A stretch of 48,940 bases of DNA. Source: Lautropia sp. SCN 69-89 (lineage in GTDB: Bacteria; Pseudomonadota; Gammaproteobacteria; Burkholderiales; Burkholderiaceae_E). The position numbers and the translations under genes were made by a program. The stretch covers positions 1 to 48,940 of the forward strand of contig MEED01000024.1 of the NCBI GenBank assembly GCA_001724855.1, read 5' to 3'. The notes beneath the pieces were generated by a model. It ran no database searches. It was not told the origin of the DNA and saw nothing but the letters and a program-made list of their open reading frames with translations. Below are positions 34,541 to 43,755 of the stretch, one piece after another (position 1 is the stretch's first letter; each line of letters starts with the position of its first letter).

Positions 34541-36184
34541 ATGGGCGAGGAACGCTTCGACTACATCGTCGTCGGTGCGGGCACGGCCGGCTGCCTGCTC
34601 GCCAATCGGCTGTCGGCCGACCCTTCGAATCGCGTGTTGCTGCTCGAGGCCGGCGGCGAGGATCGCTATCTGTGGATCCACATCCCGGTCGGCTACCTGT
34701 ACTGCATCGGCAATCCGCGCACCGACTGGCTGTTCCGCACGGTCGAGGAGGCCGGCCTGGGAGGGCGGTCGATCGGGTATCCGCGTGGCAAGGTGCTCGG
34801 CGGCTCGTCGTCGATCAACGGGATGATCTACATGCGCGGGCAGCGCGGCGACTACGACGGCTGGGCGGCCGCCGGCAATCCGGGCTGGGGCTGGGACGAA
34901 GTGCTGCCGTACTTCCTGAAGCACGAAGACCATCACACGCTGGACTCGGGCGCCAGCGACCCGATGCACGGCCATGGCGGTGAATGGCGCGTCGAGCGCG
35001 CGCGCGTCACCTGGGAGATTCTCGACGCGTTCCGTGACGCCGCTGCGCAGACCGGCATTCCGCCGAGCGACGACTTCAACCGCGGCGACAACTTCGGCTG
35101 CGGCTATTTCGAGGTCAACCAGAAGCGCGGGGTGCGCTGGAATGCGTCGAAGGCGTTCCTGCGGCCGGTGCGGCAGCGTTCCAACCTGAAGGTGGTGAGC
35201 AGTGCCCAGGTCACCGGGCTGATCCGGCGCACCGACGGCTCGGGGCGGGTGGAGGGCGTCGAATATCGGCTGGGCGGTGCTCGTGGCGAAAGCAAGCGCA
35301 CACTATGCAATGGTGAGGTGATCCTCGCGGCCGGAGCGATCGGCTCGCCGCAGATCCTTCAATGCGCAGGCATCGGCCCCGGCGCGCAGCTCAGCGAAGC
35401 GGGCGTGACGCCAATGACCGAGTTGCCGGGCGTCGGTGCGAACCTGCAGGATCACCTGCAGCTGCGGATGATCTACGAAGTCCGCAACGTCCGGACGCTG
35501 AACCAGCAGGCAAACAGCCTGTTCGGCAAGGCGGGCATCGGACTGGAATACCTGCTGTTTCGCAGCGGGCCGATGTCGATGTCGCCGAGCCAGCTCGGCG
35601 CGTTCGCGCGCTCGGGGGACGACGAACCGAGTCCCGACCTCGAATACCACGTCCAGCCGCTGTCGCTCGATCGTTTCGGCGAGCCGTTGCACCGGTTCCC
35701 CGCCTTCACTGCTTCGGTCTGCCACCTGCGACCCTCGTCTCGCGGCGAGGTGCGCATCGCCTCGCCCGACCCGTTCGCGGCGCCACGCATCGCGCCGAAC
35801 TACCTGTCGACCGATCATGACCGGAAGGTGGCCGCGCGCGCGCTCGAGCTGACGCGCCGCATCGTGGGCGCAGAGGCGCTGCGCCGCTTCGAGCCGCGGG
35901 AGGTGAAGCCCGGCACTGCGTTTCAGAGCGCGGAGGAGCTGGCACGCGCCGCCGGCGAGATCGGTACGACGATCTTCCATCCGGTCGGCACCTGCAAGAT
36001 GGGGCCGGGGAGCGATCCGATGGCCGTCGTCGATGCCCGGCTGCGTTGCCATCGGGTGCCGGGCCTGAGAGTCGTCGATGCCTCGGTCATGCCGACGATC
36101 ACCTCGGGCAACACCAACTCGCCCACGCTGATGATCGCGGAGAAGGCTGCCGCGATGATCCTGGCGGATCGCCGGCAGGGGTAG
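34541..36184 (+). CDS. GMC family oxidoreductase (choline dehydrogenase-like)
   Basis: 547 residues. FAD-binding GAGTAGCLLANRLSAD begins at residue 12, with GGSSSINGMIYMRGQRGDYD (about 88-107) as the first GMC signature and GAIGSPQILQCAGIGP as the second. The C-terminal catalytic pair lies in FHPVGTCKMG (His) and SGNTNSPTLMIAEK (Asn in the usual His/Asn position). It oxidises a primary alcohol using FAD and passes electrons to a quinone or other acceptor. Related enzymes act on choline, alkanols or polyethylene glycol. It starts 71 bases after the zinc alcohol dehydrogenase. Confidence 0.9.
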   Translation: MGEERFDYIVVGAGTAGCLLANRLSADPSNRVLLLEAGGEDRYLWIHIPVGYLYCIGNPRTDWLFRTVEEAGLGGRSIGYPRGKVLGGSSSINGMIYMRGQRGDYDGWAAAGNPGWGWDEVLPYFLKHEDHHTLDSGASDPMHGHGGEWRVERARVTWEILDAFRDAAAQTGIPPSDDFNRGDNFGCGYFEVNQKRGVRWNASKAFLRPVRQRSNLKVVSSAQVTGLIRRTDGSGRVEGVEYRLGGARGESKRTLCNGEVILAAGAIGSPQILQCAGIGPGAQLSEAGVTPMTELPGVGANLQDHLQLRMIYEVRNVRTLNQQANSLFGKAGIGLEYLLFRSGPMSMSPSQLGAFARSGDDEPSPDLEYHVQPLSLDRFGEPLHRFPAFTASVCHLRPSSRGEVRIASPDPFAAPRIAPNYLSTDHDRKVAARALELTRRIVGAEALRRFEPREVKPGTAFQSAEELARAAGEIGTTIFHPVGTCKMGPGSDPMAVVDARLRCHRVPGLRVVDASVMPTITSGNTNSPTLMIAEKAAAMILADRRQG

Positions 36185-36262
36185 GCGCCAAAGCCGCCCG
36201 CGCTCTGCCGGGCACCCGTAGTGTCTAATTCACCCTCACATTCCGACAGCGGGATCCGCGCG

Positions 36263-37375
36263 ATGGAGACGGTTCAGACGGTGGTCATCGGAGCCGGCGT
36301 GGTCGGACTGGCGATCGCGCGCGAACTTGCGCTCGCCGGACGCGAGGTGGTGATCCTGGAGCGCGAGAATGCGTTCGGCACCATCACCAGCGCCCGTAAC
36401 AGCGAGGTGCTGCATGCGGGGATCTACTACGAGCCGGGTTCGCTGAAGGCGCAACTGTGCGTCGAGGGGCGACGGCAGCTGGTGGAGTTCTGCCGTGGCC
36501 ACGGGGTGGCGCATCGGCTCTGCGGCAAACTGATCGTGGCGGCGGGCGAGGCCGAGACGGCCGGCCTCGAGAGAATCGAGCGGCGGGCGCGCGCCGCCGG
36601 CGTGGAGAGCCTGCGCTGGCTGGGGCGCGACGAAGCGCGCTCGCTCGAGCCGGCGCTGCGCTGCCATCGGGCGCTGCTCTCGCCCGACACCGGGATCGTC
36701 GACAGCCACGGGCTGATGCTGGCGCTGCTCGGCGAGGCGGAGGATCGCGGCGCGATGCTCGCCCTGCTCGGCGAAGCGACCGCCGGCGCGGTGCGCGCGG
36801 ACGGTTTCGAGCTGGAGGTGAATGGCGCGGGCGGATCGATGCGGCTGGGCTGCCGCGAACTCGTCAACGCCGCCGGGCTGGGCGCGCAGCGCATCGCTTC
36901 CCGGATCGAGGGGCTGGAGCAGGTGCACGTCCCGCCGCTGCGTCTGGCCAAGGGAAACTATTTCTCGCTCGCGGCGCGATCGCCGTTTTCGCGGCTGATC
37001 TATCCGGTCCCGAACGAAGCCGGGCTGGGCGTGCATCTCACGCTGGATCTCGCCGGGCAGGCGCGCTTCGGGCCCGATGTCGAGTGGATCGACGAGATCG
37101 GCTACCAGGTCGATCCGCGCCGCGCGGACGGCTTCTATGCGGAGATTCGCAGTTACTGGCCGGACTTGCCCGACGCGGCGCTACTGCCGAGCTATTCGGG
37201 AATCCGCCCGAAGCTGGTCGGGCCCGGCGCGCCCGCGGCGGATTTCAGGATCGACGGCGCGTCGGTGCACGCGGTGCCCGGGCTGGTGAACCTGTTCGGG
37301 ATCGAGTCGCCCGGGCTGACGGCCTGCCTGGCGATCGCCTCCCGGGTCCGGCAGGAGCTCGACGCGGCGCGTTGA
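36263..37375 (+). CDS. lhgO: FAD-dependent oxidoreductase, L-2-hydroxyglutarate oxidase-like
   Basis: 370 residues from ATG 36263. FAD-binding [20 protein letters not shown] is at the N terminus, followed by [22 protein letters not shown], the signature of the LhgO/L2HGDH branch, and [10 protein letters not shown] and GIESPGLTA near the C terminus. LhgO oxidises L-2-hydroxyglutarate to 2-oxoglutarate with electrons to the quinone pool. Together with gabD this recalls the glutarate route (csiD-lhgO-gabDT), but csiD and gabT are absent. A GTG at 36221 would give a 14-residue longer product. Confidence 0.82.
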   Translation: METVQTVVIGAGVVGLAIARELALAGREVVILERENAFGTITSARNSEVLHAGIYYEPGSLKAQLCVEGRRQLVEFCRGHGVAHRLCGKLIVAAGEAETAGLERIERRARAAGVESLRWLGRDEARSLEPALRCHRALLSPDTGIVDSHGLMLALLGEAEDRGAMLALLGEATAGAVRADGFELEVNGAGGSMRLGCRELVNAAGLGAQRIASRIEGLEQVHVPPLRLAKGNYFSLAARSPFSRLIYPVPNEAGLGVHLTLDLAGQARFGPDVEWIDEIGYQVDPRRADGFYAEIRSYWPDLPDAALLPSYSGIRPKLVGPGAPAADFRIDGASVHAVPGLVNLFGIESPGLTACLAIASRVRQELDAAR

Positions 37376-37410
37376 TCGACTGGGGTGGGCCGACACCGGC
37401 CTGCCGGGCC

Positions 37411-37436
37411 CGGAATGTTCCACGTGGAACATTCCG
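37411..37436. promoter_or_regulatory. parS-like centromere site 1
   Basis: The 16-base core TGTTCCACGTGGAACA at 37416-37431 matches the conserved bacterial parS sequence (TGTTTCACGTGAAACA) with one symmetric change per half. The palindrome extends perfectly to 26 bp. It is about 4.9 kb from parB, within the usual distance for a chromosomal ParB loading site. Confidence 0.85.
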
Positions 37437-37477
37437 CTCGTGAGCGCGCCCCCGGGCTTCGGCGCGCCGCGCAATCG

Positions 37478-37675
37478 TCAGGCGTTCTTCTTCATCGGGC
37501 AGGTATTCATGCCCAGCAGCGTGTACGCCGGGCAGGTCCGGAACAGTCCGGTCGCCAGCGGCAGCACACCCAGCCAGCCCCAGACGCCGATCGTCCCGGT
37601 GAGCGTCAGCCCGATCAATACCAGCCCGACGATGATCCGTATCGTGCGATCGAGTCCGCCGACATTCACTTTCAT
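37478..37675 (-). CDS. DUF2892 small membrane protein
   Basis: 65 residues from ATG 37675, with GGAG eight bases upstream. MKVNVGGLDRTIRIIVGLVL is the standard DUF2892 opening; two hydrophobic helices end at FRTCPAYTLLGMNTCP, where two conserved cysteines sit. The domain is also the C-terminal membrane part of YgaP rhodaneses, linking it to sulfur metabolism. It follows the Crp/Fnr gene by 91 bases, a common pairing. Confidence 0.88.
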   Translation of the reverse strand: MKVNVGGLDRTIRIIVGLVLIGLTLTGTIGVWGWLGVLPLATGLFRTCPAYTLLGMNTCPMKKNA

Positions 37676-37766
37676 TGCGATGCTCCGTTCGAAAATGGGC
37701 GAAGGCGCCCGGATGTCCCTGACCCACATTGAACCCCGAGCGGCCGCCCCGAGTCTGTGACCCCGG

Positions 37767-38426
37767 TTACCGACTTTCGGCCAGCTGCCGCAGCGCTGGC
37801 GAATCGAGAATCTCGATCCGCTCGCGCCCAAGCCGGACGGCCCCCTGGTCCTCGAAGCGGCCGAGCAGGCGCGAGACGATTTCGCGCGAGGTCCCCAGTT
37901 CGTCGGCGAGGCGCTGGTGGGTGGCCAGTACGGTGGGGCCCTGTGCCAGAAGGCTTCGCGCGAGACGCTGGTCGAGCTGCTGAAATGCGACCGCCTCGAC
38001 CAGCGCAGCCAGTTCGGCCATCCGCTCCGCCATCAGGCCCAGCAGGAACAGTCGCCAGGGGCGCGCGTCGGTCCATTCGAGCATGGTGTCCAGATCCACG
38101 AGCGCGAGCCGCGTCGGCACCAGCGCACGCCCGTGGGCCGTCATCGGGGATCTCTCGAACAGGCAGCCGGCGGACACCACGCAGACCTGCCCCGGGCCAA
38201 CCCGGTAGAGCTCCAGTTCCCGCCCATCCGGAGAACCGCGGGCCACGCGTACCTGTCCGGAGAGCACGCAAGGAAAGCCGTGGCAGCGCTCGCCTTCGGC
38301 GAACAGCGTGGCGCCGGCGTCGACGCTGATCAGCGGCAGACGCGCGACGGTCTCGGCGAAGCGCGGCGCAGGAACGCCGCTCAACGCGGGGTACGCGGCA
38401 AGCAGCAGGCTGGCAGTGTCGGTCAT
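37767..38426 (-). CDS. Crp/Fnr family transcriptional regulator
   Basis: 219 residues from ATG 38426. An N-terminal cyclic-nucleotide-binding-like beta-barrel (about 15-125: ATLFAEGERCHGFPCVLSGQ) precedes a C-terminal helix-turn-helix (THQRLADELGTSREIVSRLL, about 168-187). No N-terminal FNR Fe-S cysteine cluster is evident, though single Cys residues occur at HGFPCV and QVCVVSAGCLF. Probable regulator of the adjacent DUF2892 gene; an ATGT-N9-ACAT palindrome lies in the gap between them. Redox or thiol sensing is a guess. Confidence 0.88.
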   Translation of the reverse strand: MTDTASLLLAAYPALSGVPAPRFAETVARLPLISVDAGATLFAEGERCHGFPCVLSGQVRVARGSPDGRELELYRVGPGQVCVVSAGCLFERSPMTAHGRALVPTRLALVDLDTMLEWTDARPWRLFLLGLMAERMAELAALVEAVAFQQLDQRLARSLLAQGPTVLATHQRLADELGTSREIVSRLLGRFEDQGAVRLGRERIEILDSPALRQLAESR

Positions 38427-38508
38427 CGATCCGTCTCCATTCGGGCGCACCCCAAGGGTACGACGCCCCTCCGTCTCCGGGATGATGGTAGCGTGACCGA
38501 GTCGCGAA

Positions 38509-38556
38509 CCAGACACCATGGCCGCCCGCCAATGCGCGGGCGACCATGGTGTCTGG
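38509..38556. repeat. Long hairpin next to parS site 2
   Basis: This lies in the 328-base gap (38427-38754) between the Crp/Fnr gene and mnmG. CCAGACACCATGG (38509-38521) pairs perfectly with CCATGGTGTCTGG (38544-38556); after one mismatch a further CGCCCGC/GCGGGCG stem continues, leaving a 6-base loop. That gives 21 bp of stem with one mismatch. It ends 16 bases before parS 2. Candidate REP-like repeat or terminator of the divergent gene. Confidence 0.75.
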
Positions 38557-38572
38557 CGACGGCACCTCGCCA

Positions 38573-38588
38573 TGTTTCACGTGGAACA
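38573..38588. promoter_or_regulatory. parS-like centromere site 2
   Basis: TGTTTCACGTGGAACA differs from the consensus parS (TGTTTCACGTGAAACA) by one base. It lies about 42 bases upstream of the mnmG -10 box and 1.16 kb from parS site 1. ParB made by the downstream gene should bind it. Confidence 0.88.
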
Positions 38589-38606
38589 GCTCCCTCCCGG
38601 ATGCGC

Positions 38607-38635
38607 TTCAGTTCCGCCTTGGTTGAGCCTATAAT
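38607..38635 (+). promoter_or_regulatory. Promoter for the mnmG-rsmG-parAB operon
   Basis: A consensus -10 TATAAT is at 38630-38635; the best -35 with a 17-base spacer is TTCAGT at 38607-38612, which is weak. The transcript would have a leader of about 115 bases without an evident small gene. parS site 2 is just upstream, so ParB spreading could affect this promoter. Confidence 0.55.
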
Positions 38636-38754
38636 CCGCGCTCCCGCAGGGCGCTGTCCCGAGCCAGACTTCGCGGACTTCGCCGTGCGAACCAGGCGCG
38701 AATCGCGCCCGCGTCGAGGCCGGCCCGGCGCATTCCGACGGAATCACGCATACG

Positions 38755-40674
38755 ATGGCAAGCATGGACTTTCCGCAGCAGTTCGACGTCATCGTCGTCG
38801 GCGGCGGCCATGCCGGCACCGAGGCGGCGCTGGCGGCCGCGCGGATGGGCTGTCGCACGCTGCTGTTGACGCACAGCATCGAGACCCTCGGCCAGATGTC
38901 GTGCAACCCGTCGATCGGCGGCATCGGCAAGGGCCACCTCGTCAAGGAGATCGACGCGCTGGGCGGCGCGATGGCCGCCGCGACCGATGAAGCGGGCATC
39001 CAGTTCCGCATCCTCAATTCGAGCAAAGGGCCGGCGGTGCGTGCCACCCGCGCCCAGGCCGATCGCGTGCTCTACCGGCAAGCCATTCGCAGCCGACTCG
39101 AGAACCAGCCGAACCTGCTGATCTTCCAGCAGGCGGTCGACGACCTGATCCTCGACGGCGACCGCGTCGCGGGTGCGGTGACCCAACTCGGGATCCGCTT
39201 TCGCGGCCGCACGGTGGTACTGACCGCCGGCACCTTCCTGAACGGACTGATCCACGTCGGGCTGTCGCACTACCAGGCGGGCCGCGCCGGCGATCCGCCG
39301 TCGCTGTCGCTGGCGCAGCGCCTGCGCGAGATGAAGTTGCCGCAAGGACGCCTGAAGACCGGCACGCCGCCGCGCATCGACGGCCGCACGATCGACTTCT
39401 CGCGCTGCGAGGAGCAGCCGGGCGACCTCGATCCGGTGCCGGTGTTCTCGTTCCTCGGCCGCCCCGAACAGCATCCGCGACAGCTGCCGTGCTGGATCAC
39501 CCATACACAGGCTCGCACTCACGACATCATCCGTGCCGGCCTCGACCGAAGCCCCTTGTATTCAGGCGTTATCGAGGGAGTGGGCCCTCGCTACTGCCCG
39601 TCGATCGAGGACAAGATCCACCGGTTTGCCCACAAGGCCTCGCACCAGATCTTCCTCGAACCCGAAGGCCTCGGTACCCACGAGTTCTATCCGAACGGCG
39701 TGTCCACCAGCCTGCCGTTCGACGTGCAACTCGACCTGGTCCATTCGATTCCGGGGTTGGAGCGGGCACACATCCTGCGCCCGGGCTATGCGATCGAATA
39801 CGACTACTTCGACCCGCGCGCACTGAAGCGTTCGCTCGAGACCCGCGCCATTGCCGGTCTGTTCTTCGCGGGCCAGATCAATGGCACCACCGGCTACGAG
39901 GAGGCCGCCGCCCAGGGGCTGCTCGCCGGCATCAATGCCGCGCTGCAGATCCAGGGGCGCAATGCCTGGACGCCGCGACGCGACGAGGCCTACATCGGCG
40001 TACTGGTCGATGACCTGATCACGCGCGGCGTCTCGGAGCCGTACCGCATGTTCACCAGCCGCGCCGAGTACCGGCTGAGCTTGCGTGAAGACAACGCCGA
40101 CCTGCGGCTCACGTCGATCGGCCGCGAATTGGGCTGTGTCGATGATGCGCGCTGGGATGTCTTCTGCCGGAAAAGAGACGCGATCGAGCGCGAATTGCAG
40201 CGATTGCGCAGTCATTGGGTCAATCCGCGCAGCTTGCCGCCGGAGCGCGCCGAAGTGCTGATCGGGCAGGCGATCGAGCGCGAGCATTCGCTGGCCGACC
40301 TGCTGCGGCGCCCCGACGTCGATTACCCGGCGATCGTCGAGATCGGCGGGCCGGCTCCGGAAGATCCGCAGGTGCGCGAGCAGGTGGCGATCCAGCTGAA
40401 ATACGCCGGCTACATTGCGCGCCAGCGGGCCGAGATCGCGCGCCACGAACACAACGAGGCGCTGCCGATCCCCCCTGACTTCGACTACGCGCAGGTGCGT
40501 GGCCTGTCGATCGAGGTGCGCCAGCGGCTCTCCCAGTCCCGCCCCGAGACCGTCGGCCAGGCTGCGCGGGTGTCCGGCGTCACGCCCGCGGCGATCTCGC
40601 TACTGCTCGTCTACCTGAAGAAGAAGCGCGGCGCGGCAGCGTCCGGGGACGGCGATGGGCAGCGCGCCGCCTGA
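38755..40674 (+). CDS. mnmG: tRNA uridine 5-carboxymethylaminomethyl modification enzyme MnmG (GidA)
   Basis: 639 residues. FAD-binding [20 protein letters not shown] is near residue 13; [20 protein letters not shown] (about 50-70), [25 protein letters not shown] and [15 protein letters not shown] are MnmG hallmarks. With MnmE it adds the carboxymethylaminomethyl group to U34 of certain tRNAs. The sequence is complete and unbroken. An ATG three codons in (38764) is an alternative start. It is first in an operon with rsmG, parA and parB. Confidence 0.97.
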   Translation: MASMDFPQQFDVIVVGGGHAGTEAALAAARMGCRTLLLTHSIETLGQMSCNPSIGGIGKGHLVKEIDALGGAMAAATDEAGIQFRILNSSKGPAVRATRAQADRVLYRQAIRSRLENQPNLLIFQQAVDDLILDGDRVAGAVTQLGIRFRGRTVVLTAGTFLNGLIHVGLSHYQAGRAGDPPSLSLAQRLREMKLPQGRLKTGTPPRIDGRTIDFSRCEEQPGDLDPVPVFSFLGRPEQHPRQLPCWITHTQARTHDIIRAGLDRSPLYSGVIEGVGPRYCPSIEDKIHRFAHKASHQIFLEPEGLGTHEFYPNGVSTSLPFDVQLDLVHSIPGLERAHILRPGYAIEYDYFDPRALKRSLETRAIAGLFFAGQINGTTGYEEAAAQGLLAGINAALQIQGRNAWTPRRDEAYIGVLVDDLITRGVSEPYRMFTSRAEYRLSLREDNADLRLTSIGRELGCVDDARWDVFCRKRDAIERELQRLRSHWVNPRSLPPERAEVLIGQAIEREHSLADLLRRPDVDYPAIVEIGGPAPEDPQVREQVAIQLKYAGYIARQRAEIARHEHNEALPIPPDFDYAQVRGLSIEVRQRLSQSRPETVGQAARVSGVTPAAISLLLVYLKKKRGAAASGDGDGQRAA

Positions 40675-41410
40675 GCCGTCGATGACCCGACGATCCGTGC
40701 GCGCAGCCCTCGCAACGGACTTCGACCGCGACGCGCTGCGCGCGCGCCTGCTCGGCGGCCTGGCCGAACTCGGCCTCGATGCCGCGCCGGCCGAGCGCCT
40801 GCTCGACTACCTCGCGTTGCTCGTGAAGTGGGGCCGCGTCTACAACCTCACCGCGATCCGCGACCCGCTGGCGATGCTGCGCCAGCACCTGTTCGACAGC
40901 CTGTCGATCGTCGGCCCGCTGGCGGCCCGCCTGCCGGCCCGGGCCGGCGCGCACTGGCGGGTCGTCGACGTCGGCAGCGGCGCCGGGCTGCCCGGCATCG
41001 TCCTGGCGCTCGCCTGGCCGCAGGCCGAGGTGCTGCTGGTCGAACCGGTCGACAAGAAGGCCGCCTTCCTGCGCCAGTGTCAGGCGGAGCTGGCGCTTGC
41101 CAACGTGAGCGTCTCGGCCAGCCGCGTCGAAGCGCTGGCCGCGGCCGATGGCGAACCCCGGCCCGACCTGATCGTCTGCCGCGCGTTCGCGTCGCTGGCC
41201 GATTTCGCTGAAGCGATCCAGCGCATCGTCGGCCCGGACACGCTGGTCGCGGCGATGAAGGGCGCGCTTCCGCTCGACGAGCTGGCGGCGCTGCCGCCCG
41301 GCTGGTCGGTCGCCGAGACCTTCCCGCTGCGGGTGCCGGAGCTGGACGCGGCCCGCCATCTGGTTCTGATGCGCCGCCTCGCGAGCGCGCCCCGGCATGC
41401 TGTCGGCTAG
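40655..41410 (+). CDS. rsmG: 16S rRNA (guanine527-N7)-methyltransferase RsmG (GidB)
   Basis: 251 residues from ATG 40655, overlapping mnmG by 20 bases, with GGGGA upstream; ATG 40682 is the alternative. [32 protein letters not shown] and the SAM motif [16 protein letters not shown] are diagnostic. The enzyme methylates G527 of 16S rRNA using SAM. Follows mnmG as in most bacteria. Confidence 0.95.
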   Translation: MGSAPPEPSMTRRSVRAALATDFDRDALRARLLGGLAELGLDAAPAERLLDYLALLVKWGRVYNLTAIRDPLAMLRQHLFDSLSIVGPLAARLPARAGAHWRVVDVGSGAGLPGIVLALAWPQAEVLLVEPVDKKAAFLRQCQAELALANVSVSASRVEALAAADGEPRPDLIVCRAFASLADFAEAIQRIVGPDTLVAAMKGALPLDELAALPPGWSVAETFPLRVPELDAARHLVLMRRLASAPRHAVG

Positions 41411-41457
41411 AGCGAGCAATCACTGACCCAAACCGGCGCTGCGCCCATCCCATTCCC

Positions 41458-42282
41458 ATGGCCAGGATCTTCGTAGTCGCGAACCAGAAAGGCGGGGTCG
41501 GCAAGACCACCACCACGGTGAACCTGGCGGCCGCGCTCGCGCGCCTGGGCCAGCGCACGCTGCTGGTGGATCTCGACCCGCAGGGCAACGCCACGATGGG
41601 CAGCGGCATCGACAAGCGCGGGCTGCAGCGCTCGATCTACCAGGTGCTGATCGGGCTCTCCGACGTGGTCGAGGCGACCCAGTGGTCCGAAGGCGGGCGC
41701 TACGCGGTGCTGCCGGCCAACCGCGAGCTCGCCGGCGCGGAGGTCGAACTGGTCGACTTCGAGGAGCGCGAGACCCGGCTGAAGGACGCGCTGAAGCTGG
41801 TCGATGCGCAGTACGACTTCATCCTGATCGACTGCCCGCCCTCGCTGTCGCTGCTCACGCTGAACGGCTTCTGCGCCGCACACGGCGTGATCATTCCGAT
41901 GCAGTGCGAGTACTTCGCGCTCGAGGGCCTGTCGGACCTGGTCAACACGATCAAGAAAGTGCATGCCAACTTCAACACCGACCTGCAGATCATCGGGCTG
42001 CTGCGCGTGATGTTCGATCCGCGCGTCACACTGGCCCAGCAGGTCTCGGCGCAACTGGAGCAGCACTTCGGCGACAAGGTGTTCCGCACCGTCATCCCGC
42101 GCAACGTGCGCCTGGCCGAAGCGCCCAGTTACGGCCTGCCCGGCCTCGTGTTCGACCCGCAGGCCAAGGGCGCCCGCGCCTACCTGGATTTCGGCGCCGA
42201 ACTGATCGAGCGCGTGCGCGCGATCGACGCGGCGCGCCGCGCGACCCACCGACCGCATTCCGAGGACGATCGACCGCAATGA
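41458..42282 (+). CDS. parA: Chromosome partitioning ATPase ParA
   Basis: 274 residues. Deviant Walker A KGGVGKTTT at 11-19, Walker A' LLVDLDPQGNAT (35-46) and Walker B ILIDCPPSLS. ParA binds DNA non-specifically when ATP-bound; ParB at parS triggers ATP hydrolysis, moving origins apart. ATGA overlap with parB shows coupled translation. Confidence 0.97.
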   Translation: MARIFVVANQKGGVGKTTTTVNLAAALARLGQRTLLVDLDPQGNATMGSGIDKRGLQRSIYQVLIGLSDVVEATQWSEGGRYAVLPANRELAGAEVELVDFEERETRLKDALKLVDAQYDFILIDCPPSLSLLTLNGFCAAHGVIIPMQCEYFALEGLSDLVNTIKKVHANFNTDLQIIGLLRVMFDPRVTLAQQVSAQLEQHFGDKVFRTVIPRNVRLAEAPSYGLPGLVFDPQAKGARAYLDFGAELIERVRAIDAARRATHRPHSEDDRPQ

Positions 42283-43160
42283 GCAAGCTACGCCCCAAAG
42301 GACTCGGCCGCGGCCTGGATGCGCTGCTCGGCGGCAGCGACGAGCAGCGCGCCGCGCGCGACCGCGAGGCGCTCGCCGCGCTGCCGCTGTCCGACCTGCA
42401 GCCCGGTCGCTACCAGCCGCGCACCCGGATGGACGAGTCGTCGCTGCGCGACCTCGCCGCCTCGATCCGCACTTACGGCGTGATGCAGCCGCTGGTGGTG
42501 CGCCCGGTCGCCCCGGGGCGCTGGGAGATCATCGCCGGCGAGCGGCGCTACCGCGCGGCGCAGCTCGCCGGGCTTGCCGAGGTGCCGGTCGTGGTGCGCG
42601 AGGTGCCCGACGAGCAGGCGCTCGCCCTCGCACTGATCGAGAACATCCAGCGCGAAGACCTCAACCCGCTGGAGCAGGCGCAGGCGATCCGGCGCCTGAT
42701 CGACGAGTTCGGCTATTCGCACGAGCGTGCCGCCGAAGCGATCGGCCGCTCGCGCAGCGCCACGACGAACCTGTTGCGGCTGCTCAACCTCGCCGAACCG
42801 GTGCAGACGATGCTGCTGGCCGGCGACCTCGACATGGGACACGCGCGGGCGCTGCTGCCGCTGGATCGCGCCGCGCAGATCATGCTGGCGCAGCGGGTCG
42901 TCGAGAAGCGGCTGACGGTGCGCGAAACCGAGCGGCTGGTGCAACGCAGCGCCGCCGAGGCCGCGATGCCACCGGTCGAGCGTCGTGCGGCGCAGCAACG
43001 CGACTTCGTGCGCCTGCAGGAACGGATCGCCGACGCACTGGCCACGCCGGTGGCGATCCGCGCCGACGCGAAGGGCCGCGGCAAGCTCACCATCTCGTTT
43101 TCGAGCCACGAGCAGTTCCAGGGCCTGCTCGACCGTCTCGGCGTGCCTCCCGAAGACTGA
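42279..43160 (+). CDS. parB: Chromosome partitioning CTPase ParB
   Basis: 293 residues. N-terminal KGLGRGLDALLGG, ParB domain with IRTYGVMQPLVVRP, CTP-binding box GERRYRAAQLAGL and ENIQREDLNPLEQA, then the KorB-like helix-turn-helix (YSHERAAEAIGRSRSATTNL). ParB loads at parS, forms a CTP-dependent clamp and spreads. The two parS-like sites at 37.4 and 38.6 kb are its likely targets. Confidence 0.97.
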   Translation: MSKLRPKGLGRGLDALLGGSDEQRAARDREALAALPLSDLQPGRYQPRTRMDESSLRDLAASIRTYGVMQPLVVRPVAPGRWEIIAGERRYRAAQLAGLAEVPVVVREVPDEQALALALIENIQREDLNPLEQAQAIRRLIDEFGYSHERAAEAIGRSRSATTNLLRLLNLAEPVQTMLLAGDLDMGHARALLPLDRAAQIMLAQRVVEKRLTVRETERLVQRSAAEAAMPPVERRAAQQRDFVRLQERIADALATPVAIRADAKGRGKLTISFSSHEQFQGLLDRLGVPPED

Positions 43161-43162
43161 GA

Positions 43163-43201
43163 AGCTGTGAACCCATCACCCATGCCGATGGACTCACAGC
43201 T
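43163..43201 (+). terminator. Hairpin between parB and atpI
   Basis: AGCTGTGA (43163-43170) pairs with TCACAGCT (43194-43201), and an inner CCATC/GATGG stem follows after a symmetric AC/AC bulge. It starts two bases after the parB stop. There is no U-run, so it may be a weak or Rho-assisted terminator or a transcript-end stabiliser. Confidence 0.5.
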
Positions 43202-43257
43202 ACTGAGCGCCGGCGCCGACGTTGCGCCGCCGTCGATGCTGCGCCGCAACAGGTCGT

Positions 43258-43286
43258 TTGACCCTCCCTTGACCGGACGCTAGAAT
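43258..43286 (+). promoter_or_regulatory. Sigma-70 promoter of the atp operon
   Basis: TTGACC at 43258-43263, a 17-base spacer, and TAGAAT at 43281-43286: five of six matches in each box. It lies 51 bases before atpI. Confidence 0.75.
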
Positions 43287-43337
43287 CTCGCGTCTTTGCC
43301 CATTGCGGGCTGACGGCACCGCCGATACGCTCGAAAC

Positions 43338-43709
43338 ATGTTGGCCGCCGTTGGACTGCAGATCGCCGCCGTCGCCGTCCTGGCACTCGTTGCCGGGTTG
43401 ACGACGGGCTGGGAGAGCGCCCGGTTCCTGTTGCTGGGCGGCGCCGTGGCGATCGTCCCGAATGCGTTGTTCGCGCTGCGCCTGGCGCTGCACAGGAAGC
43501 GAACGCCGGAGTCCTACCCGGTGGTTTTCTTCCTGGGCGAGTTCGCCAAGATCGGCCTCACGGTAGGGCTGCTGGCCTGGATCGTGAAGTCGGTGCCGGA
43601 CATCCGGTGGCTGCCGCTGCTGATCGGGCTGATCGTCGCGTTGAAGGTGCCGCTGTTCGCACTGGCGTTCGTGCGCTCCCTGCCATCGGTGAAGGGGCAA
43701 TCGCTCTGA
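43338..43709 (+). CDS. atpI: ATP synthase assembly protein AtpI
   Basis: 123 residues with four hydrophobic helices (about 5-22, 28-50, 60-82, 92-112). Small basic membrane protein of the AtpI family; aids c-ring assembly or stability. First gene of the ATP synthase operon, as in most proteobacteria, 51 bases after a strong promoter. Identified partly by position and partly by the helix pattern with GGAVAIVPNALFALRLAL. Confidence 0.87.
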   Translation: MLAAVGLQIAAVAVLALVAGLTTGWESARFLLLGGAVAIVPNALFALRLALHRKRTPESYPVVFFLGEFAKIGLTVGLLAWIVKSVPDIRWLPLLIGLIVALKVPLFALAFVRSLPSVKGQSL

Positions 43710-43755
43710 AGCTGACTGACACACCTACTGCAACAGCGACACGATCGGGATACCC

